Below, piece by piece: positions 20,856-32,755 of a stretch of DNA of 64,000 nt. The position numbers were made by a program, and so were the translations under genes. Source of the DNA: Cryptomeria japonica (Eukaryota > Streptophyta > Pinopsida > Cupressales > Cupressaceae); contig NC_081414.1 of NCBI RefSeq assembly GCF_030272615.1, positions 824,303,396 to 824,367,395 on the forward strand. Reading direction: 5' to 3'. The number at the start of each line of letters is the position of its first letter. Positions within the stretch are counted from its first letter, which is position 1. The notes beneath the pieces are model-generated. The model saw nothing but the letters and a program-made list of their open reading frames with translations, was not told the DNA's origin and made no database searches.

Positions 20856-21847
20856 GGGTAAAAGTACAAAGCCGTGTCACACTTTTATAAAGGAAATGGT
20901 CAATGTTGATTCAACTTTTTACATTAAATCAATAGAAAGTGAAATATATGTTTTTTAATTTTGAAATGAAGTAAACTAATAAAATTTATATACTTTTGTC
21001 TATTTTATGTTTGTAATTTAAAAAAAAAAATTAAAAATGATTTGAATGTAGTTTTTTATAAAGTAAATACTATAATTTAGTTGTTGATAAAATGTTGAAA
21101 CTAAAGGTACACAAGCCGCCACACTTATTTAGTAAATTTTACCTTTTTTCATCAGTTTTTTTTGTGTATATTGATAACTTGAAACTTTAATGCATGGATA
21201 TATTTATAAAATTTAAAAGTTGTGTTATGAAATATAATTCTTTCCAATTGTCGCCACCTTTTTTCTTAGTTATTTGTTCAAATTAGAAAAGAATTATATC
21301 ATCTTGACATAGATTCCTTTCTCTATTGCATCATTTTATTTTCAAAATTTTTAAATAAATTTTAGTATTTTTCTTTGACAAGATAATCAACCTTATATTT
21401 TAGTGTTGATGACCTACTTTCAATAAAAATAAAATATAAAGTATAAAAACTAATTAAAATATTAAAATATATATATATTTTGAAATATAAAAATAACCTT
21501 TGAAAGACCTATAAGTGAATTTTCACACACACACACACACACACACAGGAAAATTCACTTATAGATCTATAAAAGGTTATTTTTATGTTTCAAAAAATAT
21601 ATTATTTATAAGAGTGGGAGTTGTTGAAACATCAATTTTTTGGGGGGGTAATTAGACCCAAAGTGGTATAAAATATACATTTAATAGACATTTCCAGTTG
21701 GAAAAGTTGTGGTTCATATATAACTTAGCTACAATTAATCTAAATAAACCATATGTTTGACTAAAATTAAATTTTAATTAGAATTACTTAAATTCAATTG
21801 TGCTGATAGGTTGGCCTGAAACGTGACACAATTTTGTGCTTTTGCCC
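20856..21847 (+). mobile_element. Element 5: ~1-kb non-autonomous DNA transposon with 25-bp terminal inverted repeats
   Basis: The copia RNase H frame breaks off at GYVD.D.VGDM and resumes at DRKGSTNAYVF. The intervening 992 bp start with GGGTAAAAGTACAAA and end with the complement of GGGCAAAAGCACAAA; the match continues to GTGTCAC, so about 25 bp pair with only a few transitions. The interior is very AT-rich and has no coding sequence. I see no convincing target duplication, so the superfamily (Mutator-, hAT- or Harbinger-like) is unresolved. Confidence 0.7.
21471..21601. repeat. Palindrome with a (CA)n loop inside Element 5
   Basis: About 54 bp (21471-21524) are the near-perfect reverse complement of 21549-21601, joined by a (CA)~12 microsatellite. 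Core arm: cctataagtgaattttc against gaaaattcacttatag. It could fold into a cruciform. It may be a separate fold-back element inserted in Element 5 or part of it. Confidence 0.85.
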
Positions 21848-22284
21848 ATATTGATAGAAAAGGTTCCACCAATGCTTATGTGTTTATATTATTTGATGGT
21901 GCAGTTAGTTGGATGAGTAAGCGACAGGTTGTGGCTGCTTTGTCCACTCTGAAAGTAGAGTATATGATAGCTACTCATGCTTGTAAAGAAGCCATTTGGC
22001 TCAAGAGACTGTGTTCACATATTGGAATAAAACAAGGTATAGTGACAGTTTATTGTGACAATAAGAGTGTGATTTGCCTAGCTAAGAACCCGTCATTTCA
22101 TGCATGGACCAAACACATTGATGTTCAATATCATTTTGTTAGAGATATGGTTGAAGATAGAAGGGTGAAGCTAGTTAAGGTAGAGACTTTGATGAATGTT
22201 GCGAATTCTTTAATTAAGGCTATGAGCAAAGAGAAGTTCAGATGGTGTTCTAAGTCTATGGGCCTCATGGCCCCTAGAAATTAA
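21848..22284 (+). pseudogene. pol: Element 4 copia RNase H domain
   Basis: Continues the polyprotein after the DNA transposon: DRKGSTNAYVFILF, then GAVSWMSKRQ, VEYMIATHACKEAIWLKRL, VYCDNKSVICLAKN and KHIDVQYHFVRDMVE, ending at MGLMAPRN with a stop at 22282-22284. The catalytic acidic residues in VEY and YCDN are visible, while the first Asp region (YVD) lies upstream of the insertion. It degrades RNA in RNA-DNA hybrids during reverse transcription. The last ~190 bp of this domain are the start of segment X (22096). Confidence 0.85.
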
Positions 22285-22426
22285 CTTATTATGTTGATAC
22301 TCCCTTTTCTCTTCCAAGGTGTTCAACAAGAGGGAGAATGTTGGGAAAATGGTGTCTCAACCTTGAATATTGCATGAGGTTACTATTTATAGCAATTTTT
22401 TATTTTGAGCACGAAATGGTGCAAAA
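22096..22426 (+). repeat. Segment X, copy 1 (copia RNase H end, polypurine tract, LTR start)
   Basis: 331 bp from tttcatgcatgg to gtgcaaaa. It comprises the RNase H C-terminus, the polypurine tract agagggagaa (22330) and the first 88 bp of the Element 4 3' LTR (tgttgggaaaatgg from 22339). It is followed directly by block E. Confidence 0.88.
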
Positions 22427-25043
22427 TGTTGGACACAAGATGCCACTGAGAGGGGGGGTGAATCCAATGGTTTCCAAAATTTACCATTTTTAACCTAAGG
22501 CGTATTTACCGGATAACAACCTTATAATAATTTATCCTACCGGTAAGATAAGGCACGACAACACAATGCAACCACAAAAAGAGGACACATCACATAACAC
22601 TGATTAAATGAGGAAAACCTACTATGGGGAAAAATCTCGGTGAGAAATGTTGTTGGAGACCTTATGCTCCAATCCAGCCTCACAATGAAAATATGATTAC
22701 AATAATTAGGGCACCAACCAAAGGAGCACCAATGCCTAACTAATTTATGGGATACAACCCAAAGGAGCACCAACCCCTACACTAAGCTCCAACTCAGTAA
22801 TCACAAATGCTAACTTAAAATCAATACACAAGTAATAACCCTTTTACAAATGAGTTTTGTATCACCTTCAAACCTTATGTCGGTTGCCTCTTTCCTTTCA
22901 TTCTTCCTCTACTATATTGGTCACTTCTTTGTCTATCTGAATCCCTCTTCTCTGCTTGCTGACTCTACTGGTTTCTTCTGACTATAATCTCTACTGGTTT
23001 GGATCATTCACATGCTACATGCAGCTCTGCTGGTTCTTTGCACTTCTCCTTTTTACCTCAAACTTCTTTGCCACACTCTTTCTGCTCATGTCAGATTTTC
23101 TTACTCACTCTGGACACATGTACCAATATGATCTCCTCTATGTTCTTCGACACTCCGTCGGTTTGTTCTCTGCTGGTTCACACCCACACCTTACCGGTTT
23201 CTCCTTCAACACACAGTAACTTAAGATTTTTGCCAATATGACTTAGGCTGATTTATTCACTCGCAGAGGCACACACACCTACTATCCAGCAATAATGATT
23301 CATCGATTATGACTTGCATATTTAAAAACAAGTCTTCCCACCAAAATGACATCAAAAATTCTAGCATGCTAGGGTTTCTTCATCGACTTTGAGGCAAACC
23401 AAATCCAATAAGATCTCCTTCCAAAGATTGACCGCCTACAATGAATTAATCAAACTCCACCAATCTCATGACTTCCAATACACGTTTGCTATGTTTAGCA
23501 AACACAACTCTGTTCCTCAACCTACTTTTGTCAATCATATTGAATGATCTCATTGTTTTCTATCATCGACCTTGATCTTCACCTGCATCGATCCTTACAC
23601 CATTTAGATCCCCATTCTGCATCGAGCCACAAATTTTTGCAACTTCCCCATGATTGTCGTAGTTAACATTTAATGTCGACCAACCCTAACTACCTCAACG
23701 ACATAATACATCATCGACATTTGCATGCACACCACCTTAGCTCCATGTGGAATCACTATCGGTATCCACCTTAGTTTAGGACATTGTGTTAGTTCAGACA
23801 ATATCACCGACCACAACACTTAACCGGTGTACACCTACTGGTCCACAAACCCTACCGGTACATGTCGCCTTGTCGATAAACCTTTTGTCAATGCCTTCTC
23901 TATTTTTCTGATGTAATACCTTTGCTTGGTCATATGAACATGCCGGTCCACAACATACATCATGCTCATCTTCATTTGATGAGGGCCTTTTGCTTCTGCA
24001 CTTTCAATTCACTCAACAACATACCAGTATCTATGTATACTAGTTGGCACACTTGATCACACCATGCAAATGAGGCAACACCTTTCTCTGTCTGCATCCC
24101 GATAACTCCATGTGTGTTGTTGCAGGCGTATTTGCATCCTTCATTATCTATCTAGTTCATCTCTCAATCGGTTTGCCAGAGTGTCAAACCCTTCACTTCA
24201 ACTCTTCCTTCTATGTTCCGGTAGTACATCATGTCTTCTCATGCTGATCTAGTGTACATATCTGATCTCATGCTCAGGAAGCTTTCTTATCTTCCACTTG
24301 GTCATCTGGTCTATGCATCCAATCACCTGCCATCTGCTTGCTCTGGTTGTCTTACCTCAGGGAAGTGTTCTACCAATATAAGTGTGACTTCACTGAGGAG
24401 AGGATATAACTTCAACTTGATATATGTCTTGGTAGTTTTCCATATGTCATCTTCCATATAGAGGCAACATACTTTTTGTCAACCTATCACATAACTTGTG
24501 ATGGTCCCTTCATATGGTGGGAGTCCTACTAGATGACATCTTACTACATACTGGTGGTCTGCACATACTTCACCTTCAGTGTTGATGTAAATATTGATAA
24601 CATTCCACCTCTTTATCACAATCAACAACCAACAACTTTTCTCTCCTTACAAATGTCATCATGTTGCATCTTCATACTCATTTTAGCTACATTGTTTGCA
24701 TCACTTTGCTTTCAGCCATCAACCTGTCACTTTACTAGTTTCTTCTCTCCCATGCTTACTGGTTGGCAATAACTCAATGCCAACACATTATATGTCGGTC
24801 AACATACCATACTAGTCTCCATTACTTGTCTTCAACACAAGTCAATACTAACTTGTGTACTGGTGACTCCAATGGCCATTGAGCTAGATGGAATTCTCTT
24901 CCTTACCATTGACCTGCTATGCTAGTTGACATGCATCAATGACACCATTTCCACTATTCATCAATGACAACACTGCCCATTCAATCTCCTATATCGGTTG
25001 CCATCCTATACCAGTTGACATTAATGACAACACAATGCCAACA
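22427..25043. repeat. Block E, copy A: 2.6-kb LTR-like sequence
   Basis: Starts tgttggacac and ends gccaaca, i.e. perfect TG...CA ends with TGTTGG on both strands. It contains gagagggggggtgaatcc and the gaggaaaacct...tggggaaaaa block typical of the copia-type LTRs of Elements 1, 2 and 6. No primer site or polypurine tract adjoins it on either strand, and it holds no convincing gene (the short plus-strand frames near 22956-24772 are not coding). It resembles a solo LTR but is not flanked by a 5-bp duplication; it is flanked instead by two copies of X. Confidence 0.75.
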
Positions 25044-25373
25044 TTTCATGCCTGGACCAAATAAATTGATGTTCAATATCATTTTGTTAGAGATATGGCT
25101 GAAGATAGAAGGGTGAAGCTAGTTAAGGTAGAGAGTTTGATGAATGTTGCAAAATCTTTAATTAAGCCTATGAGCAAAGAGAAGTTCAGATGATGTTCTG
25201 AGTCTATGGGCCTCATGGCCCCTAGAAATTAATTTATTATGTTGATACTCCCTTTTCTCTTCCAAGGTGTTCGGCAAGTGGGAGAATGTTGAGAAAATGG
25301 TGTCTCAACCTTGCATATTACATGAGGTTACTATTTATAGTAAGTTTTTATTTGAGCATGAAATGGTGCAAAA
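25044..25373 (+). repeat. Segment X, copy 2
   Basis: 330 bp, tttcatgcctgg ... gtgcaaaa, roughly 95% identical to copy 1 by eye. It includes a degenerate RNase H C-terminus and the polypurine tract/LTR start at 25287. Confidence 0.88.
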
Positions 25374-27818
25374 TGTTGGACACAAGATGCCACTGAGAGG
25401 GGGGGTGAATCAGTGGTTTCCAAACTTTACCCTTTTTAACCTAAGGTGTATTTACCGGTTAACAACCTTATACCAATTTATCCTACTAGTTAGATAAGGC
25501 AAGACAACACAATGCAACCACACAAAGAGGACACATCACATAACACTGATTATACAAGGAAAACCCACTGTGGGGAAAAACCTCAGCAAGAAATGTTGCT
25601 GGAGACCTTCTTCTCCAATCCAGCCTCACAATGAAAATCTAATTACAATATTTAGGGCACCATCCCAAGGAGCACCAACCCCTGATAGTTTTGGGCACCA
25701 AACCAAGGAGTTCCAACCCCTAACTAATTTATGGGCTACAACCCAAAGGAGCACTAAACCCTACACTGAGCTCCAACTCAGTAATCACAAATGATAACTT
25801 AAAATCAATACAAAAGTAATAACCCTTTTACAAATGAGTTTTGTATCACCTTCAAACCTTCTGTCGGTTGCCTCTTTCCTTTCACTCTTCCTCTACTATA
25901 CTGGTCACTTCTTTGTGTGTCTGAATCCCTCTTCTCTGCTTGCTGACTCTACTAGTTTCTTCTGATTGTAATCTCAACCAGTTTGGATCATTCACATGTT
26001 ACATGCAACTCTACTGGTTCTTTGCACTTCTCCTTTTTGCATCAAACTTCTTTGCCACACTCTTTCTGCTCATGTCTGATTTTCTTACTCACTCTAGACA
26101 CATGTACCAGTATGATCTCCTCTATGTTCTTCCACACTCTGTAGGTGTGTTCTCTATTGGTTTACACCCACAACTTACTAGTTTCTCCTTCAACATACAA
26201 TAACTTAAGATTTTTGCCAATATGACTTAGACTGATTTCTTCACTCGCAGAGGCACACACACCTACTATCCAGTAAAAATAATTCATGGATTATGACTTG
26301 CATATTTAAAAACAAGTCTTCACGCCAAAATGACATCCAAAATTCTAGCATTCTAGGGTTTCTTCATCGACCTTGAGGCAAACCAAATCCAATCAAATCT
26401 CGTTCCAGAGATCGACCGCCTCCAATGAATCAATCAAAATCTGCCAATCTCATGACTTCCAATACACGTTTTCTATGTTTAGAAAACATGACTCTGTTCC
26501 TCGACCTACTTTTGTCAATCATATTGAATGATCTCGTTGTTTTCTACCATCAACCTTGATCTGCACCTGCATTGATCCTTACACCATTCAGATCCCATTC
26601 TACTTCGAGCCACAAACTTCTGCAACTTCCCCATGATTGTCATAGTTAACATTTAATATCGACCAACCCTAACTACCTCACTGGCATAACACATCACCAA
26701 AATTTCCATGCACACCACCTCAGCTCCATGTGGCATCACTGTCGGTATCCACCTCGATTTAGGCCACTGTGTTGGTTCAGACAATATCATCGACCACAAC
26801 ACTTAACCTTTGTACACCTACTGGTCGACAACCCTACTGGTATATTCCACCTTGTAGATAAACCTTCTGTCAATGCCTTATCTAATTTGCTAGTGTAATA
26901 CCCTTGCTTGGGCATTTGAACATGCTGGTCCACAACATGCATCATGCTCATCTTCATTTGATGAGGGTGCTTTGCTTCTACAGTTTCTATTCACTCAACA
27001 ACATACAAATATCTATGTATACCGGTTGGCACACTTGATGACATCATGTCATGCAACTGAGGCATCACCTTTCTCTATCTGCATCCCGGTAACTCCATGT
27101 GTGTTGCTGCAGACTTATTTGCATCCTTTATTATCTATCTAGTTCATCTCTCAACTGGTTTGCCAAAGCAGCAAACCCTTCACTTCAACTCTTCCTTCTA
27201 TGTTCCAATAGTACATCATGTCTTCTCATGCTGATCTTGTGTACATATCTGATCTCATGCTCAGGAAGCTTCCTTATCTTCATACGGTGGGAGTCCTGCT
27301 AGATGATATCCTACTGCATAGTGGTGGCATGCACATACTTCACCTTCTGTGTTGATGTAAATCTGGACAACTTTTCACCTCTTTATCACAATCAACAACC
27401 AACAACTTTTCTCTCCTTACAGATGTCATCATGTTGCATCTTCATACTGGTTTTAGCTATGTTGTTTGCATCACTTTGCCTTCAACCATCAACCTATCAC
27501 TTTACTAGTTTCTTCTCTCCCATCCTTACCGGTTGGCAACAACTCAATGCCAACACATTATCTATCGGTCGTCATACCATTCTGGTCTCCATTACTTGTC
27601 TTCAACACAAGTTAATTGATACTAACTTGTGTACCGGTGACTCCAATGGCCATTGAGCTAGATGGCATTCTCTTCCTTACCTTTGACCTGCTATGCTAGT
27701 TGACGTGCATCAATGACACCATTGCCACTATGCATCAATGACAACACTTCCCATTAAATCTCCCATACCGGTTGCCATCTTATACCCGGTTGACATCAAT
27801 GCCAACACAATGCCAATA
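25374..27818. repeat. Block E, copy B: 2.4-kb LTR-like sequence
   Basis: Starts tgttggacacaag like copy A and ends gccaata (terminal CA decayed). It aligns along the whole length with copy A, with a deletion of roughly 200 bp relative to 24300-24510 and one ~35-bp gain near 25690. Confidence 0.75.
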
Positions 27819-28149
27819 TTTCATGCCTAGATGAAACACATTGATATTCAATATCAATCTGTTAGAGTTATGGTTGAAGATAGAAGGGTGGATCTAGTTA
27901 AGGTAGATACTTTGATGAATGTTGCAAATTCTTTAATTAAGGCTATGAGGAAAGAGAAGTTCAGATGGTGTTATGAGTGTGTGGGCCTCATGGCCCTTAA
28001 AAATTAATTTATTGTGTTGATACTCCCTTTTCTCTTCCAAGGTGTTCGACAAGTGGTAGAATGTTGGGAAAATGGTGTCTCAATCTTGCATATTACATGA
28101 GGTTACTATTTATAGTAAGTTTATATTTTGAGCACGAAATGGTGCAAAA
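27819..28149 (+). repeat. Segment X, copy 3
   Basis: 331 bp, tttcatgcctag ... gtgcaaaa. Unlike copies 1 and 2 it runs on into apparently native Element 4 LTR sequence (tctccccaaatc...), so it holds the original right boundary. Confidence 0.85.
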
Positions 28150-28421
28150 TTCTCCCCAAATCTTAAGATTGGCTAGAAAATCATGTCTATAAATTTTCAT
28201 AATAATGAAAGGTTTAAATTTGATTTTGAGGACTTTAGACCCTTTGAAATGTCTTGAAAAGTGGGCATAACCAACATAGCGGGTTACGAGGTGATAAAGC
28301 ACTTTGCAAGCTTTCTAATGCTTCAAATGTTTCATCAATCAGACACTAAGTTCACAAGTTATGGACTCTCGAAGTTTGGATTCCTAAAATTGGAAATAAA
28401 ATGCATCAGACACATAGATAA
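28062..28421 (+). repeat. 3' LTR of Element 4, uninterrupted part
   Basis: Begins tgttgggaaaatgg after the polypurine tract, passes the end of X at 28149 and continues to 28421, where Element 6 is inserted. The rest of the LTR lies beyond Element 6 and outside the window. Confidence 0.7.
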
Positions 28422-29780
28422 TGTTGGCAACAATGCAACAAACTAAGAGGGGGGGGTGAATTAGTTTTCCCGAAAACTTACTACAACTTAAACCACAAGT
28501 CAAATCTGATAATTAACAATTAAAACATGAAACAACACCACATCAATAACACACATAACACCAAGATTTTTGACATAGAAAACCCAGTTAAGGGAAAAAC
28601 CACGGTGAGAACCTACCCACAATAATATAATACCTTGCTAGGAGTAAGTGAAATATTACAATGGGGAATGCACATGCATTCAGGCATAATGCCTAGAGAT
28701 CATTGCTCAAAATACAAAACCATAAGGGTTGCAACCCTTAGGGAAGGCTCACTACCTTACAGAAATTCTCACTGACTTACAAAAATATTCAGATTACATC
28801 TAGAGGATCATGAATTGATGAAATAGCATCTCAACATGCTTGAGGATAGTTCTAGTTAAGCTTAGTATCTGATGTTCTCTGCAACACACTTCTTTGCACA
28901 AACTCACACAAATTCACTACTACTAGATGATAAATACATTATTCACTCATAGAATACCTCACACAATGATTATTGCATTCATTTATACAAGTCATCAACC
29001 TATATTTTAAGGTCAGTTCACCACACGTTACATATTACAAAAATATAATCACCAACACTACAATAATGCATGTAGATGAAAAAATATCAGCTAAGACATA
29101 GTATGGACCTAACAAACCACTACAAATATGAAAAACCTCCAAGAATTATGCCTTGATCATATGCAACACGCTACAACACCATGAATGTCACATAACACAA
29201 AGAACACCATTGAACAAGGAAAATCTTCAATAACGTGCACAAAAATGAATGTGGTCCACCAATACACATAGCACACAATCTAGAAACATCTACAAGCAAC
29301 GTGAATCACACTGCAACAACTCACATTACTAGAATCATCACCATCTCTCTACCAGACCTCAAGAACACTCACAATACTGACTGCCAAACTAAAAGATTCA
29401 CATGTAGACCTCCAAATCATGAACCATTCAAACTGAGGATACACATAAATGTCCAAAACACATCCAACACATCCGCAACCAAAGATATTACAATTCTATT
29501 CAAGCAATACACATGGATTTGCTAAGCTCTATCAATACTGAACAACTAAAAAAAAAACATAATACTGGATCACATAACTTGATAAAATATCCATGTGGAC
29601 CTTTGAAACTTTTGTTGAATCAACTAGAGATACTTATCACAAAACCCATTAATCCATATTACTTCATTTGCAACACACGGGCTAAACCAACTTACTTAAT
29701 CTAACTGCAACACTGAAACACACAGAGGAATATGTTGACATCAATGACAACACATCACTCTATCCAATCAGTATCCAACA
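28422..29780 (-). repeat. 3' LTR of Element 6
   Basis: 1359 bp, plus strand tgttggcaacaatg ... gtatccaaca, partner of 49507-50426. The five bases before it are gataa; the matching right duplication would lie outside the window. Confidence 0.9.
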
Positions 29781-30055
29781 ATCTCCCCCGTTGGCATTGA
29801 TGACAACATATGAATGTGAAAAATAATCAATGCAAAGAAAGAAATCAACTCTCAACAGTCTCCCCCTTAGACCCATAACACATACTCAAATATCTGATCT
29901 TCTCCCCCAAACTACTTTAGGGTTTTTCACATGCTCTTCTCCTCCTTTGACATCAATGACAAAGGATCATATACAAATCATGCTCTTCTAACCTTTAGGA
30001 CTAGCTTACCAATCTAAACATCTAAACCACAACACTAACTACTCCCCCTGAGTAG
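29781..30055 (-). promoter_or_regulatory. Polypurine tracts of Element 6
   Basis: The primary tract is at 29781-29793 (minus CCAACGGGGGAGAT), with further purine runs at about 29860 (minus AAGGGGGAGA), 29900 (TTGGGGGAGAA) and 30040 (CAGGGGGAGTAG). Several tracts upstream of the 3' LTR fit the Sirevirus pattern. TTGTCATCAATGCCAA precedes the primary tract, as in Elements 1 and 2. Confidence 0.75.
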
Positions 30056-30129
30056 CAGCCACTACTCATCAATCTAGATCACAAGATATCTTAGTTAAGT
30101 TTACCAAACTGATGCAAGTCCATGCATCT

Positions 30130-31463
30130 TAGTTCTCATCAGGAGGGGCAATCACCCCTAACTTCTCCTGAAGATACTCAAAAGTATCTTTAGGCAAAGG
30201 CTTCGTAAAGATATATACAATTTGTTCCTTTATAGATACTTATTCCAATCTGACTTCCTTCTCATTCACCTTCTCTCTCAAGAAATTAAACTTGATTGAT
30301 ATATGCTTTGTCTTGGAATGCAACACCAAATTCTTAGAAATATTGATAACACTTGAATTGTCATAGTATCCTTCAACATCTGCTTCATCCAAATTAATTG
30401 AGTACAATTGCTAGTAGTAGCAATGTATTCAACCTCTGCAGTAGATAAAGAGATAGCATTCTACTTCTTACTTGCCCATGAGACCAACTTCTTACCCAAA
30501 AAGAATTCACCACCATTAGTACTCTTCTAATCACCAACATCACTTGCCCAATCAGCATCTGTAAAAGCACCCAAATTAAAGTCATCATTCTTAAGATACC
30601 ATAAACCAAAATCAACTCTCTTTCAAATATCTAAATATTCTTTTCACAACAATAACATGAGATTCCTTAGGATCAAATTGAAATCTAGAAACAAGACATA
30701 CAATACTCGTAATATTAGGTCTAGTTTGAGTTAAATACAATAATCTACCAATCATAGATCTATATTTGTTCTGATTAGCTTTCAGAGAATCATCATCCAT
30801 TGTCAATTTACATCTAATCACCATAGGTGTACCAATTGGCTTTGAGTCATCCAAACAAAATTTCTTCAACAATTTCTTCACATACTTTAATTGAAAATAC
30901 CTTTATCCAAATGAGTAATTTGCAATCCCAAAAATAATTTCATTTCACCAATCATAGACATCTCAAATTCATTATGCATCTCTTCAACAAATTTCTTACA
31001 CAAGAAATCATTTCCTCCAAAAATAATGTCATCAACAAAAACTTCAAGAATCAAAATGTTATCTTGATAAATCTTGAAATACAAATTACTATCAGAAGTA
31101 CCTTTATTGAATCTAAACTTCATCAAATACTTACCCAATCTGGCATACTGGGCTCTATGGGCTTGCTTCAATCCATACAATGCTTTCCTCAACCAACAAA
31201 CCATGTTCTTTTTCATTTGTCAACTAAAATCCATTTGGTTTCTCAATTTAGACTTCTTCTAACTCATGATTAAAAAAGATTGATTTGACATCCATCTGAT
31301 AAACCTTAAAGTCTTTGTGAGTAGCATATGTAAGATATAATCTAACAACTTCAATTCTAGCTACCGGAGCAAAAGTCTCCTCATAATCAATACCTTCCAT
31401 ATGTGAACATCCCTTACACACAAGTCTAGCTTTGTTCCTAACAACTTCACCTTGTTTATTCAA
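30130..31463 (-). pseudogene. pol: Element 6 reverse transcriptase and RNase H, broken
   Basis: Reads from KQGEVVRNKARLVCKG (31450) through EGIDYEETFAPVARIE, VYQMDVKSIFF (DVK of the catalytic palm), ALYGLKQAHRAQY, the catalytic VFVDDIIFGG near 31040, LGLQI, then RNase H with GGEFFLGKKLVSWASKK, STAEVEYIA and a terminal LGVIAPPDEN near 30135. Frameshifts or stops lie near 31245, 30885 and 30612. The wording is typical of the Sirevirus/Maximus branch of copia. It is inactive here because of the breaks and the split integrase. Confidence 0.88.
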
Positions 31464-32034
31464 TTTATTTCAAAAGACCCATTTAGTTCCAATTGCTTTT
31501 TTATCCTTAGGTCTAGGAACAAGTTCCCATGTATTATTCTTTTTAATATAATTAAGTTCTTATTCCATAGCTTTAATCTAATTTTTATCTTTTAATGCTT
31601 CATCAACATCTTTAGGCTCAATCTTAGAGAAAAAAACAATATTCAGCAAGTCTTCTCCTAGTCATCACACCTTTATTCTTTTCTCCTATGATCTGATTCT
31701 CTAAATGATTCAATCTTACATACCTGGGAGTTTTATGATTTTCTTGAATTTCCAATTCTTGAACTCTTTCTTCTGCACTAGCACTTACACTTTCTCCTTG
31801 AATGACTATCTTTTCTAGATCAATTTGAACATGATTTTGAGTCTACACTTGCTTTCCTTTATATGAACTGGCATCCTAATCATCAAAATCATATCCACAA
31901 GATCCGATCTATCTCACATTTTCTTCATCAACCTTCACATTAGCACTTTCAACTATCTTTCTCAATCTCTTGTTATAACACCAGTAGGCTTTACTTCTAG
32001 TAGAATAACCAAGAAAGATTCCTTCATCACATCT
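31464..32034 (-). pseudogene. pol: Element 6 integrase C-terminus and linker to RT, decayed
   Basis: ARCDEGIFLGYSTRSKAYW at 32034-31975 is the conserved segment after the copia integrase core. Behind it the frame is AT-rich and full of stops up to the RT start. A stretch with QELEIQENHKTPRYVRLNH (about 31700) marks the usual acidic linker. Confidence 0.75.
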
Positions 32035-32755
32035 AGCATTGAAGAGGAAATCAACATTCTACTTCATGAAACCCTAATTCCATGTGGAGGCAAGCAAAAT
32101 TTCACAAGGAGGTATAAGCATTTCATTTTCAGTCAATTCAACATCCCCTCAAAGAGGAGGATTTATACTTTCAGTCATTTCATTTACATTACTTAAATCA
32201 CTTGGTTAATTCCAAAACTAGGGTTTGACCTGAAGATAAAACCCTATTCCCAACACACTTCCCTTTCTTTCTATGTGCAGGAAATAGGTGTGCAACTATA
32301 CTTATGGAATTAAGCTTTATTCACAGAGATGGAAAAAACTTTTTCAATGCGTAGAAAGTTCAGAGGACCGATAGGATGGATCCCTTGTCTGGACACACAG
32401 TCCCTGCAACTTTTGTCAGATTTTGTAGAGCAACTCTGAATCATCTCAAAATTCTCAAATCGAGGTGCATGACTGAATCCCGAATCTGTAGCTCATTGTT
32501 TTCTCATACTTTGTCTTCATTTCCAACACTTGATCTTAATTTAATAAATCAACTTACAAATGAGGGTCAATTGCATTCCAATCTCAAACAATATACTTAG
32601 TATTCAATCCTTGCATCATTTCGGATTGGATCTAGTAGATTCATCCTCCTCTTTTGATTGTAAAGTCTCCCCAAGTGAAAATTGAACCTTAGTAAAGCTC
32701 CCACCTTTCTCCCGAGTGGCGAATTTGGCTAAGGTTCCCAATTTTCCACTTTACA
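32035..32755 (+). repeat. 5' LTR of Element 7, missing its first ~460 bp
   Basis: Aligns with 38730 onward of the 3' LTR; the homologue of 38269-38729 is absent. The join to Element 6 is at agcatt, which occurs both in the Element 6 integrase sequence and inside the LTR, so a microhomology-mediated deletion is likely. It ends ...ccactttaca. Confidence 0.82.

Larger units (their letters stand above)
20203..28421 (+). mobile_element. Element 4: old copia element (3' part) hosting several insertions
   Basis: Plus-sense remnant: reverse transcriptase (cut by Element 3 at 20202), RNase H (cut by DNA transposon Element 5), polypurine tract (22330-22338) and the start of the 3' LTR (22339). The LTR runs on at 28062-28421 after the X-E-X-E-X array and is then cut by Element 6 at 28422. 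It is the outermost, hence oldest, insertion recognised here. Confidence 0.82.

Noticed and set aside
21525-21548. (CA)n run considered as an independent microsatellite locus
   Set aside because: It is exactly the loop of the palindrome, so it is described there.
22956-24772. Open frames in block E that look hydrophobic or secreted
   Set aside because: Pyrimidine-rich LTR sequence; frames are not conserved in copy B (for example the 24231-24461 frame is altered around 27099-27302).
22096-28149. CRISPR-like or satellite array reading of the three X copies
   Set aside because: Units are ~2.8-2.9 kb, made of copia 3' end plus LTR-like block; neither size nor content fits a CRISPR or satellite array.
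29235-29704. His/Thr/Asn-rich frames at the end of the Element 6 LTR
   Set aside because: Located inside LTR sequence; the partner LTR has breaks; no start context or homology.
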